Source: Candidatus Omnitrophota bacterium (GTDB taxonomy: Bacteria > Hinthialibacterota > Hinthialibacteria > JAKQFZ01). From it: a DNA stretch of 24,021 nucleotides. Positions 16,601-24,021 of the stretch are shown here, piece by piece (the stretch's first letter is position 1; each line of letters opens with the position of its first letter). The stretch covers positions 1-24,021 of the forward strand of contig JAKQFZ010000626.1 of assembly GCA_029558215.1 (NCBI GenBank). Direction: 5' to 3'. Under the pieces are notes generated by a model, which was given only the letters and a program-made list of their open reading frames with translations, ran no database searches and was not told the origin of the DNA. The translations under genes and the position numbers were made by a program.

Positions 16601-19600
16601 AGAAAGCACTCAAGCGTCGGCAGGTGGAGCTTTTTCTCCGAGATGAGGAGATTTCTGACAATCAAGGTCTGACAACTTTTGGGACGGGCAGACGATCGGC
16701 GTCTGTTCTGTTTGCCGGACTCTTTGTTGGAGAGCGATCTGTTGGAGTGATTTCCGTTCAGAGCTACACGAAGCACGCCTACTCCGATCATCACATCGAT
16801 CTCTTTGGTGCGATTGCAGAACGTGTCGCGCCAGTCTTTGAATCCGCCCTTCTCACGGAAGAATTGGGTGAGAAGGAGCGATCCGAGCGGTTCTTTGGAG
16901 AACAACTGGTTCGTCTGGTGGAAGTCACCAATGAACTGGCGACGCAGAAGTCCATTGACGACCTCTACCGACGCACAGTCGAACTGGGACTGACTCGACT
17001 CGGTTTCGATCGTCTTGGCATCTGGCTGTGTTCTCCGGAGAATCCTGGTGAGATTCTCGGTACGTTCGGGACAGATTTCAGCGGCCACGTTCAGGACGAG
17101 CGAGGGATGAGAGTCACCGTTCCCAAGGATCACTTCCTGGCCGCCCTGGTGTTTGGAAATCAGCCCCTGGTCACAGACATCCGATTCGACGAGAAGGAAG
17201 ACAAATCCGCTCCGATACACTGTGCTGCAGCCTCCATCTACGACGGAGAGAGAACGTTCGGAATAATCCGCACCGACAATGTATCCAGCCATGTGCGTCC
17301 GTTTCCTCAGCAGTCAGAGATACTTCGGTTACTCGCATCCACCCTGGGAGCACTCTGCTCGCTGAAACGGGCGGAAGAGGCTCTGCGCTATTCCGATGAG
17401 ATCTACCGAACCGCCATCGAAAAGGCTTCGGGGGTTCCCTATCGGCTTCGCTACAAGGACTGGAGATACGAATTCGTTGGCTCCGGCGCACAGGCGCTCC
17501 TAGGTATCCCCAATGATCAGCTCACCCTGGATCTCATGAGTGACATGATCCAGGACACAACCATCCCGCATCCGGATGGCACCGTCTCTTCAAGCGAATA
17601 CGCCAACGCATTCCTTCGTGGTGAGCGGGATCTGTATCAGGTAGACATTCGGATCGTCACTCCTGACGGTCAGTCCAAATGGATCAGTGACACGGCCATC
17701 CCGCTGAAGGATTCCCGGACGGGCGATGTCTATGGTTCACTCGGTATCCTCCAGGACATTACGGAACGCAAGCATGTCGAGTGGCAGTTGCGGGAGAACA
17801 ACCGGCGTCTTGTGGCTCTGAATTCAGTTGCCCAGGTCACGCTCGGCACCTTGAGTCCGGAGAAGCTGTGCGACAATCTCGCCGAGGTCTTTCGCAGCTT
17901 GATGCCTTGTGATGCCTGTGTCTTCGATCTCTATGATTCAGGCAACGATGTCGTATCCCCGATGCGGTTATATGATACGGTGCAAGGCATATTTCAGACC
18001 GTTCCTTCCGTTCAGGCAGTTGTCAAGCCTACCGGTACCATGCGTCGGGTCATTGAGGAACGATCCCCATCGCTGATTCATCGCAAAAAACCCAAACAGG
18101 AAAGAGCAGGATTCATCGGTTTCGGAGATGCCTCTCGACCGTCTGCTTCGCTGCTGTTCGCCCCGATGATTGCGGGCGACCGAGTCATGGGTGTTCTCTC
18201 GATACAGAGTTATACCTTCAATGCTTACAAAGAGAGTGACCTTGATCTTCTGGCATCCATCGCTCAGCAGATCGGCCCCGCATTTGAGGCAGCCCTGCTG
18301 AGTGATGAGATCCGAACTCGGGAAGAACAGGAACGCGCATTCGGGAGACAATTGGCGACGCTGGTCGAAGTGACCAACGATCTTTCGGCGGCAGAGACTC
18401 TGGACGAGATGATCGCAAAGGCAGTCCAACAAGGACACCATCGGCTCGGCTTTGATCGATTGGGTATATGGCTTCTCGACAGTGAGAATCTGGAGTTTAT
18501 CCAGGGAACTTTTGGTATTGACGAGAATGGGACATTGCGCGACGAGCGTAGCAGCCGCATGAAGTGGCATCCCACGTCCGTGATGGGACAGGTACTCGCA
18601 GGTGAAAGCGGGTGCGTCTTGAGTCGGGATGCACCCTTGTTCGACAACGCTGCAGAAGTCGTGGGAACAGGCATGCAGGCGGTTGTTGCGATTCAGGTCG
18701 GTCAGACCATACTGGGCTGCCTTTCCATTGATAACCTGATCCATGGACAGGAAATTACCGAGCAGCATTGTGAGGTTCTGCGACTCTTTGCCTCAGCGCT
18801 TGGCGCTTTGACGACGAGCAAGCGTGCCCGACAGGAATTGGTGCAGACCCATCACATCTATCGTGAGGCGATTCAAAATGCTCACGGAGTTCCCTATCTT
18901 CTCAACTATACGACCGGTAAGTACGACTTCATGGGCTCCGGCTGTGAGGTGCTTCTGGGTGTAACTCCCGACGAGCTTTCCTACGATCTCATGGAGCGTA
19001 TGGTTGTCGAGAGCAGACCCACAGCAGTTGGTGGAGAAACCGATCCCGCCAAGATTGTTCAGTCCTTTATTGATGGCAAAGTTGACCGATATCAATCGGA
19101 TATCCGAGTTCGGACACCACAAGGAGAAGAAAAGTGGCTGAGTGATTCCTCAATCTCGGTTCGCGATCCTCGCACTGGCCGAGTCACTAATTCCATCGGC
19201 ATTCTTCAGGATATTACACAGCGCAAACAGATCGAGGAAGCACTGCGTGAGAGCGAGGCACAGTTTCGCGCTGTTGCGGAGACGACACCTTCTGCGCTGT
19301 TCGTGATTCAGGATGACCGGTTTGCTTTTGTCAATCCTGCGACCGCCGAGATCACAGGCTATCCGATGGAGGAACTCCTGCAAATGCATTTTTGGGAGTT
19401 TGTCCATCCTGACGATCAGGAGACGGTCAGGCAGCGCAGTTATTCACGGCGAGAAGGGGGGCTCGAACCCAATCGCTACGAATGCAGAATCGTGACCAAA
19501 GAAGGTCAGACGAAGTGGCTTGACATATCCGTCAGTTTGGTTGAACTGGAGGGAAGACCCGCGGTCATCACAGTTGCCTTTGAGATCTCGGAGCGCAAGA

Positions 19601-21249
19601 GGATCGAGGAGGAACGTGAAGCCCTGCGACGCTTGTCTCAAGCCCTCACTGCACCACTGACACTGCGTGAGATCGCCCGGATGATTGCCGATGAATGTCG
19701 CCGTTTCTTCCAATATGATGCTTTCTGGTTTGATGTTTACGACTCGGCACGGCGGCTCTTCCCAGGCACCTACACCGAGGATACGCCTGTCAACTCTTCC
19801 ACTCCGATTGAAGTGGAGACAAGCACGAATGTTGTGGAAGGCATGACCGCGTCGGTCGTCCTGGAAGGCAGGGCATATCGGGTGGACTGCGATACGGACA
19901 TGAACAACGGCGAGGCCTCCTCTTCCATGGGCTTTGTGTCGTCACGCACACGATCTATCATCTGTGCTCCAATTCTCTGGCAGGGACGTGGGGTGGGAAT
20001 TATCTCCGTCCAAAGCCACACCACGGGAAAATACACGGATTCGGATTTGAGTCTCCTGCATTCCTTTGCTGATCAGTGTGGTGGAGCCCTTCACCGGATT
20101 AGAACGGAAGAGCAGATCCGCGCTTCATCCCGTCTTGAAGCAACGGCCACACTCGCCGGAGGCGTTGCTCATGATTTCAATAATCTGATGGTGGGGGTGT
20201 TGGGCAATGCGGAATTGCTCCGTATGGATCTTGCTGACAATGCCGAGCTGCAACCCATGTTGAACGACATCATCGAGGCGGCGCAGCGTGCAGGATCCCT
20301 CGCCCAGCAGATGCTTGCCTACGCACGTGGAGGTAAGTACCGCCCTCAGGTCATCAACCTCAACAAGGTGGTTCAGGAGACATTGAACTTCCAACAGCGC
20401 CGTGTTCCTCCCACCGTCGAGATCGAACGTCGTCTGGAGGAAGACCTTTGGACGATCAATGCAGATCCGACACAGATGAGTCAAGTCGTCATGAACCTCT
20501 GCAACAATGCCGTGGACGCTCTTGGTGAGCAAGGCCTGATTATCATCGGTACGGAGAACGTGGAGATAGGATTCTCTGCGGCCGACGCGCAACACGGTGT
20601 TCCCCCAGGCCGGTATGTTTGTCTTTCCGTTGAAGACACAGGATGCGGTATGTCTGAAGAAGTTCGCTCGCGTGTTTTTGAGCCTTTCTACACGACCAAG
20701 TTTCAGGGGCGAGGCTTGGGATTGGCAGCGGTCTATGGGATCGTCAGCAATCATGGAGGGTCTCTGACCGTTCACAGTGAAGAAGGGGTGGGAACAGTCT
20801 TCAAAGTATTTATTCCTGCCACAGAGATGGAAGTAACCGCGACCGTTCCTTTGGAAGAAGGTCTTCCCAGAGGAACGGAGACTATTCTCCTGGTGGACGA
20901 TGAGGATCTGGTTCTCAAGACAACTCGGAATCTTCTGGAAAGACTCGGCTATCAAGTTCTGGTAGCTCAGGACGGCAAGCAGGCGGTTTCCATCGCACAG
21001 TCGCATCCCCGGGAAATCCATCTGGCCATTTTGGACATTGGGATGCCGGTAATGAGTGGTACCGATGCGTATCCCCTTCTGGCAAAGGCACGGCCGGGGA
21101 TGAAGATCATCGTCTGCAGCGGCTATGACATGAAACACACATCGGAAACCTTTGCCCAACAACAGGGAACCTTCTTCGTGCAGAAACCTTTCAGAGCCAG
21201 CGTATTGGCTCCGATCGTCCGTCGAGCCCTGTCGGAATCCGGCACTTAG
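13603..21249 (+). CDS. Giant soluble multi-GAF/PAS hybrid histidine kinase
   Basis: This is a 2548-residue cytoplasmic sensor kinase with no membrane segment. After a basic N-terminus, two GAF types alternate. Type A carries a GTFGTDxxGxxRDER theme and type B an SxQSYxxNAY theme. In rough residues: A1 50-206, B1 213-388, A2 396-556, B2 563-739, A3 746-906, B3 913-1088, A4 1096-1254, PAS1 1263-1394, B4 1398-1569, A5 1576-1739, PAS2 1746-1879, PAS3 1881-2004, B5 2006-2166. HisKA follows with His2190 in GGVAHDFNN, then HATPase (N-box Asn2298/Asn2302, DTGCGM 2345-2350), then a receiver domain (Asp2432-Asp2433, phospho-acceptor Asp2478, Lys2528). All transmitter and receiver residues are present, so it should autophosphorylate and relay internally. 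No DNA-binding output or separate response regulator is next to it. The ATG at 13603 is chosen over a TTG 8 codons earlier; no ribosome-binding site is clear. Its ligand is unknown. Confidence 0.95.
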   Translation: MKDKPGKRKTPAKPSDAPKADSRGRRAKDKNTVCSPRKLASSPSNSVAVEISRLVLVGSELAAIEDLMDLCRRAVELGRSELGFERLAIWLVEDAESDMIRGTFGTDAQGRTRDERDFVIRAPRSRFPLRRIDERVPKAYRKRMKRLVDWDKVTTGGADTLSSVITDGQKLIGYLVADTLISAREFSQGESEIFAFYASILGHLMQSRISGQVLQEQNRQLELLNTITSALSGSRTPEQMGTQLFEIVRDLVACDSFILCQYDSQQQKLKAVVAYDTIDGEWTELQRGNVFLNPTEDIRQMCFRREPLVVLRQNPELDSHGWKRNGDASRPSASLVFIPIISTDRVVGYYSVQSYTLNAYSQADVALLTAIGRQVGNAFEAALLNEELQAKEETGRLFGKQLLSLVEVTNELTFQESLEDLCRKAVELGRTKLGFERVGLWLTDAENPEVFHGTFGTDLNGKTRDERHCQIGVWQDDTLARFRGANPSVPFVEHDVPICDFTLTPVTRGSIGRSLMWDGKENIGVLSSDTAQTGRRITQGESEIFLLYANVLGHLISRERVREALRVQHNRLAVLNAVGQVLTESLNAQQMCDGLLEIFCQQMACDCLLVGKYITESDRIKTIALYDMRDGKIERFPYSDRAFVPEGPCQQALQQAQPVVLFRTSAAQTIPGLYAVGDEEKLSASLMFVRLVVGDRPVGVLSVQSYALNAYTDEDAQLFAAIAQRVAPALEAILLTEQLREREESERIFSQHLVQLVEVTNELTAEVGFDALCRSAVELGRDRLGFDRVGIWMLERGEAPSIRGTYGTDPQGRTRDERDLVYPIDEATMFPESDLLESGAYMQNLAPLKDMGAVIRDRGTRAWAWMWDGETNVGYVSIDNALSGAPISESQCRTLCLYAATLGHLLGRERDREQIRAQNERLAVLNEVAQLIAGSRNINQMCQRLVEVLSRLMPCEAFVVSRCLPDADQILTLCLYDTLDNTLQPVAPSGVPYKPQGPLQKALKRRQVELFLRDEEISDNQGLTTFGTGRRSASVLFAGLFVGERSVGVISVQSYTKHAYSDHHIDLFGAIAERVAPVFESALLTEELGEKERSERFFGEQLVRLVEVTNELATQKSIDDLYRRTVELGLTRLGFDRLGIWLCSPENPGEILGTFGTDFSGHVQDERGMRVTVPKDHFLAALVFGNQPLVTDIRFDEKEDKSAPIHCAAASIYDGERTFGIIRTDNVSSHVRPFPQQSEILRLLASTLGALCSLKRAEEALRYSDEIYRTAIEKASGVPYRLRYKDWRYEFVGSGAQALLGIPNDQLTLDLMSDMIQDTTIPHPDGTVSSSEYANAFLRGERDLYQVDIRIVTPDGQSKWISDTAIPLKDSRTGDVYGSLGILQDITERKHVEWQLRENNRRLVALNSVAQVTLGTLSPEKLCDNLAEVFRSLMPCDACVFDLYDSGNDVVSPMRLYDTVQGIFQTVPSVQAVVKPTGTMRRVIEERSPSLIHRKKPKQERAGFIGFGDASRPSASLLFAPMIAGDRVMGVLSIQSYTFNAYKESDLDLLASIAQQIGPAFEAALLSDEIRTREEQERAFGRQLATLVEVTNDLSAAETLDEMIAKAVQQGHHRLGFDRLGIWLLDSENLEFIQGTFGIDENGTLRDERSSRMKWHPTSVMGQVLAGESGCVLSRDAPLFDNAAEVVGTGMQAVVAIQVGQTILGCLSIDNLIHGQEITEQHCEVLRLFASALGALTTSKRARQELVQTHHIYREAIQNAHGVPYLLNYTTGKYDFMGSGCEVLLGVTPDELSYDLMERMVVESRPTAVGGETDPAKIVQSFIDGKVDRYQSDIRVRTPQGEEKWLSDSSISVRDPRTGRVTNSIGILQDITQRKQIEEALRESEAQFRAVAETTPSALFVIQDDRFAFVNPATAEITGYPMEELLQMHFWEFVHPDDQETVRQRSYSRREGGLEPNRYECRIVTKEGQTKWLDISVSLVELEGRPAVITVAFEISERKRIEEEREALRRLSQALTAPLTLREIARMIADECRRFFQYDAFWFDVYDSARRLFPGTYTEDTPVNSSTPIEVETSTNVVEGMTASVVLEGRAYRVDCDTDMNNGEASSSMGFVSSRTRSIICAPILWQGRGVGIISVQSHTTGKYTDSDLSLLHSFADQCGGALHRIRTEEQIRASSRLEATATLAGGVAHDFNNLMVGVLGNAELLRMDLADNAELQPMLNDIIEAAQRAGSLAQQMLAYARGGKYRPQVINLNKVVQETLNFQQRRVPPTVEIERRLEEDLWTINADPTQMSQVVMNLCNNAVDALGEQGLIIIGTENVEIGFSAADAQHGVPPGRYVCLSVEDTGCGMSEEVRSRVFEPFYTTKFQGRGLGLAAVYGIVSNHGGSLTVHSEEGVGTVFKVFIPATEMEVTATVPLEEGLPRGTETILLVDDEDLVLKTTRNLLERLGYQVLVAQDGKQAVSIAQSHPREIHLAILDIGMPVMSGTDAYPLLAKARPGMKIIVCSGYDMKHTSETFAQQQGTFFVQKPFRASVLAPIVRRALSESGT

Positions 21250-21325
21250 TGGAGCGTTCCTGAAGTGCCGTTGCCATACAATATGCAAGACAACCAGTTT
21301 CTCGTTTTCCCAATCCTCCTCAATC

Positions 21326-21342
21326 CCCCTTGGATTAAGGGG
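21326..21342. repeat. Small palindrome in the gap after the kinase gene
   Basis: CCCCTT and AAGGGG form a six-pair stem around GGATT, flanked by AAT and AATT. The T-run after it is too short for a firm terminator call. Its form resembles the small CCCCTT/AAGGGG palindromes scattered between genes in many bacteria. A related inverted repeat lies at 22363-22377. Confidence 0.35.
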
Positions 21343-21444
21343 AATTTGGTGCGACTTCAGTCCTGCAAAGGTGCTGTATGAGCGGAAAGCAACGTCGTCG
21401 GAAGATCGCTCTACTAAGAAAGACTATGCCTGAAGGAGATTTCA

Positions 21445-22257
21445 TTGCGATTTGCAATCTGTAACGAGACTTTTCAGGGTTGGGACTTCGAACACGTTTG
21501 TTCCTTTGTTTCCAAAACTGGATATCAGGGGTTGGAAATAGCTCCCTTCACTCTGGCAGAATCAGTCTGCGCGATCAGCTCCTCGACCAGAAGGCAGTTG
21601 CGTCTCAGTCTGGAGCGTTCTGGCTTGCAGATGGTCGGTCTTCATTGGCTTCTCGCAAGTCCCAAAGGACTCTATCTCAACCATCCCGATCGGGAGATTC
21701 GAGATCGCACGGTGGATTATCTCAGATCTCTGATCCAATTCTGCGCCGACCTGGGTGGAGCACTAATGGTCTTTGGTTCTCCCAAGCAAAGAAACGTGCA
21801 TCCCGCATTGAACAAGACCCAGGCATGGCAGTATGCCGCAGAGGGCTTCGCATCTTTGATGACCGAAGCGGAACGATGCCATGTCACCTTGGCGCTCGAG
21901 CCGCTGGCACCAACCGAAACAGATTTCATCAACACGGCTGCGGAAGCGGTTCGGATGATCCACGAGATAGGCCATCCCCGGTTTCGGCTCCATCTGGATG
22001 TGAAGGCCATGTGTTCAGAAGCACAGCCAGTGGATGAGTTGATTCGCGCTCATGCAAAAGATACGGCTCACTTTCATGCAAATGACGCCAATCTTCGAGG
22101 GCCTGGTTTTGGCGACGTAGACTATGCCCCCATCGCAAAAGCACTCAAGGAAGTAGATTATCAGGGTTTTGTTTCCGTCGAAGTTTTCAACTACGATCCC
22201 GATCCTGAGACCATTGCCATCGAAAGTCTTGCGTTCCTGAAACGTCATCTTGAGTGA
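21445..22257 (+). CDS. Xylose-isomerase-like TIM-barrel sugar isomerase/epimerase
   Basis: This 270-residue protein is of the AP endonuclease 2/xylose-isomerase-like TIM-barrel family, which holds sugar and keto-sugar isomerases, epimerases and inosose-related enzymes using a divalent metal. Candidate metal ligands sit in the family positions: Glu152 (LALEPL), Asp185 (RLHLDVK), His211 (HFHANDAN) and Glu246 (VSVEVF). The sequence opens with a first barrel strand, RFAICNETF, and GYQGLEIAPFTL as the second. The start is a TTG at 21445, supported by AAGGAG with a 6-base gap; no ATG lies near in frame. It follows the giant kinase by 195 bases and may be under separate control. Together with the epimerase and aldolase upstream it suggests sugar interconversion, but the substrate is not readable. 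Confidence 0.85.
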   Translation: MRFAICNETFQGWDFEHVCSFVSKTGYQGLEIAPFTLAESVCAISSSTRRQLRLSLERSGLQMVGLHWLLASPKGLYLNHPDREIRDRTVDYLRSLIQFCADLGGALMVFGSPKQRNVHPALNKTQAWQYAAEGFASLMTEAERCHVTLALEPLAPTETDFINTAAEAVRMIHEIGHPRFRLHLDVKAMCSEAQPVDELIRAHAKDTAHFHANDANLRGPGFGDVDYAPIAKALKEVDYQGFVSVEVFNYDPDPETIAIESLAFLKRHLE

Positions 22258-22278
22258 CGCTCCTTCAGTGGTTATGCT
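22250..22278 (+). promoter_or_regulatory. Candidate promoter for the phosphodiester-glycosidase gene
   Basis: TTGAGT (22250-22255) overlaps the end of the isomerase gene and is followed after 17 bases by TATGCT (22273-22278). Each box matches four of six consensus positions with ideal spacing. The distance to the start at 22396 leaves a leader of about 110 bases that contains the 22363-22377 inverted repeat. Confidence 0.35.
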
Positions 22279-22362
22279 ACTCTGTACGTACGGAAAAAGG
22301 AGCAGGCTGGCATCCGTGTGCTGCGCTACTCTTCTGTTGGCTTGCTTGAATCAGAAATCACT

Positions 22363-22377
22363 CCCCTTTGTCAGGGG
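22363..22377. repeat. Small inverted repeat in the glycosidase leader
   Basis: CCCCT and AGGGG pair around TTGTC, with two more pairs (AC/GT) beyond one mismatch. It ends 6 bases before the AGGAG ribosome-binding site of the next gene, so it could affect translation. It resembles the palindrome at 21326-21342. Confidence 0.3.
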
Positions 22378-22395
22378 TGTCCCAGGAGCCATGAG

Positions 22396-24021
22396 ATGAC
22401 GGGAAGAAATCCGCTTACGTCGAAATCTGTCCGACTGCACAGGTCAATCGGGATTCTCCTCTTTGCACTGCTTGTGCTGGTGTCTGGATTTCCTCGTGCC
22501 CACGCTCAACAAACGTTGGCCGACGCGGATTGGTTTGAACGAGAGGTTGGTGTGGGGGTAGTCTGGCGTCAGTATCTCTTCGACAGTCTTTTCAACTCAA
22601 AGCAGACTGTCAGCTACCTTGACGTTGATCTCAACAATCCAAATGTCTCGGTGCAGTTTCCTTATCTGCCGAGCAGCCGACAACGAACTAGTGCGATGAT
22701 TCCGTCACAGTTCTCCGGTTCGGTTGGGGGAATCAACGGAACCTATTTTGACACTTCGGGAACGGGGGGGCATGTCACCTATCTCAGAGTCAATGGATCG
22801 GTGATACCACCTGGGGGCAGTCTCTTCTCACCTTGGGGTTACGAGGGAGCGCTTGCTCTCAATGCCTCTGATGTTGCATCCATTCAGAGAATCCCCTCTG
22901 GAGGCTGGGCAAACAATGTCACGCATCCCGACATCATGGCGTGCGGGCCTCTGCTTATCGTAGACGGCACGATTCCCTCAGCATATCTGACCTCTATCGG
23001 CTCTCACTGTACCAGTCGTCATCCCAGAAGCGCCGTCGGCATCACGGCGGATTATCATCTCATTCTTCTCGTTGCTGATGGTCGCACGGAAATGGCGGAC
23101 GGGATGACCTGCGAGGAACTCGCGCAGGTGATGGCACAACTTGGATGCCCCAATGCGTTGAATCTGGATGGGGGTGGTTCCAGCACCCTGTGGGGAGCGG
23201 GAGAGCAGTACAACGGTGTTCTCAACTATCCCTCCGACAATGGAACCTACGATCATGAGGGGGAGCGCAGCTGCTCCAACGCGATCGCCATCGAGTCCAT
23301 TGCACCGGCACCAAAGACTTGGGATGCAAGACTCACGGGCAAGGTGTTTTCCTCGGTCATGGACTGCAGCGTTCAACAAACAGTCACCCTGCAATACAAG
23401 AATATCGGAACGGCAACATGGACCGCCGCGGATACGAAGGTCGTTTTGGCACGACCTGATACACGCACAAGCATTTTCCACCATACGGCGACGTGGCCTT
23501 CAGCCTCACAACCTGCCGTTATGGCTCCTACCTCGGTGGCACCGGGCGAGACAGCTACGTTCTCCTTCGTCCTGCAGTCACCCAACGTGTCCGGCACATC
23601 CATCTATGACGAACACTTCATGTTGACCCAGGCAGGTGTCGGTCGAATTGGTCCAGCGGACAGTGAAGCGTGGATGAGAATTGTCGTTCAACCGGAGTTG
23701 GTTGGCGGCGCACAGACCTTTATCGTTGAGAGTCGTGTTGGAGGACAGAACTACGCCTGGTACGCTGACAGTGGAATGGCGAATACCAGTGTCAATTGCA
23801 CCGCTCCGGACTCGACTGGCAACATAGGCACCCGATACGGTTCGACCTACAGAAGTGTCGCCGGAGCCAAGCATGCAACAGTTGCACCCAAGTTCCCTGG
23901 TCCCGGGTACTACAAGGTCTATGTGGCTTGGGGAAATGGTTCCAGCCGCAGGACACCGATTACCTATCACATCAACCATGCCAAAGGCACAGACACCTTC
24001 CAGATTGATCAGACCACTACC
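22396..24021 (+). CDS. Secreted phosphodiester glycosidase-family protein (partial, runs off the window)
   Basis: 542 codons are open to the window end without a stop. A long signal peptide ends at AHA near residue 37. Residues of about 60-300 match the phosphodiester glycosidase family (NAGPA-type, known from the enzyme that uncovers mannose-6-phosphate), with GINGTYFDT at 112-120 and NLDGGGSST at 256-264. Next comes an Ig-like domain similar to the NBR1 type (about 309-425, with the theme YKNIGTATW). From about 440 it resembles the golvesin/Xly carbohydrate-binding-like domain (FIVESRVGG, then FPGPGYYKVYVAWGNGSSR), still continuing at the edge. AGGAG lies 7 bases before the ATG at 22396. 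It is an exported, probably surface or extracellular, carbohydrate-active protein. In bacteria the family is thought to act on phosphodiester-linked sugars of glycans or exopolysaccharide; the exact reaction here is inferred only from the family. Confidence 0.85.
   Translation, partial: MTGRNPLTSKSVRLHRSIGILLFALLVLVSGFPRAHAQQTLADADWFEREVGVGVVWRQYLFDSLFNSKQTVSYLDVDLNNPNVSVQFPYLPSSRQRTSAMIPSQFSGSVGGINGTYFDTSGTGGHVTYLRVNGSVIPPGGSLFSPWGYEGALALNASDVASIQRIPSGGWANNVTHPDIMACGPLLIVDGTIPSAYLTSIGSHCTSRHPRSAVGITADYHLILLVADGRTEMADGMTCEELAQVMAQLGCPNALNLDGGGSSTLWGAGEQYNGVLNYPSDNGTYDHEGERSCSNAIAIESIAPAPKTWDARLTGKVFSSVMDCSVQQTVTLQYKNIGTATWTAADTKVVLARPDTRTSIFHHTATWPSASQPAVMAPTSVAPGETATFSFVLQSPNVSGTSIYDEHFMLTQAGVGRIGPADSEAWMRIVVQPELVGGAQTFIVESRVGGQNYAWYADSGMANTSVNCTAPDSTGNIGTRYGSTYRSVAGAKHATVAPKFPGPGYYKVYVAWGNGSSRRTPITYHINHAKGTDTFQIDQTTT

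Noticed and set aside
15916..17292. Long open frame on the minus strand inside the giant kinase gene
   Set aside because: It is antisense to a clear multi-GAF coding sequence and its translation shows no domain. Its length is a by-product of codon bias in the real frame.
13750..18820. Kinase repeats as an assembly artefact
   Set aside because: The units are clearly diverged at protein and DNA level, with differing spacing and PAS insertions, which points to old duplications and not to misassembly.
20125..21288. Long open frame on the minus strand over the kinase transmitter and receiver
   Set aside because: The plus strand carries unmistakable HisKA, HATPase and receiver motifs; the opposite frame has none.

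Overview
The window reads as a chromosomal segment of a Gram-negative (diderm) bacterium of moderate GC content. The evidence for a diderm is a TolQ/ExbB-type proton channel with the start of its probable ExbD/TolR partner, plus a long AsmA/YhdP-like envelope protein. Secreted proteins with Thr/Pro linkers, a papain-like protease, a phosphodiester-glycosidase protein with NBR1-like and golvesin-like domains, and a huge soluble sensor kinase suggest a little-studied heterotrophic lineage such as Sumerlaeota (BRC1) or a relative. That placement is a guess from gene style; no rRNA gene or other phylogenetic anchor is present.

Left part (1-3637): genes on the minus strand. From right to left they are der (ribosome-assembly GTPase), a coiled-coil LysM protein, tolQ/exbB, and the first 14 codons of a probable exbD/tolR that overlaps tolQ by ATGA. 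The LysM-tolQ-exbD run looks like one envelope operon, with its own promoter-like site and a hairpin leader in the 397-base gap after der. Divergent from der, on the plus strand, is a 1252-residue AsmA-like protein.

Middle part (7397-13602): plus strand. A secreted C1A (papain-like) protease with two copies of a C-terminal jelly-roll-like domain is preceded by a good sigma70-type promoter and followed by a probable terminator. Then comes a sugar-metabolism-like group: a DUF4434 TIM-barrel protein, an AGE-family sugar epimerase, a class II aldolase with an unusual Cys-rich, helical C-terminal tail, and an 88-residue helical protein of unknown function.

Right part (13603-24021): a 2548-residue cytoplasmic hybrid histidine kinase built from ten GAF and three PAS domains in a duplicated modular array, ending in HisKA, HATPase and receiver domains. 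It is followed by a xylose-isomerase-like TIM-barrel protein with a TTG start, and by a secreted phosphodiester-glycosidase-type protein cut by the window end.

The genes from about 9.8 to 22.3 kb may together sense and convert a carbohydrate: hydrolase-like barrel, epimerase, aldolase, isomerase and a sensor. No substrate can be read from the sequence. No tRNA, rRNA, CRISPR array, transposase or phage gene was found.
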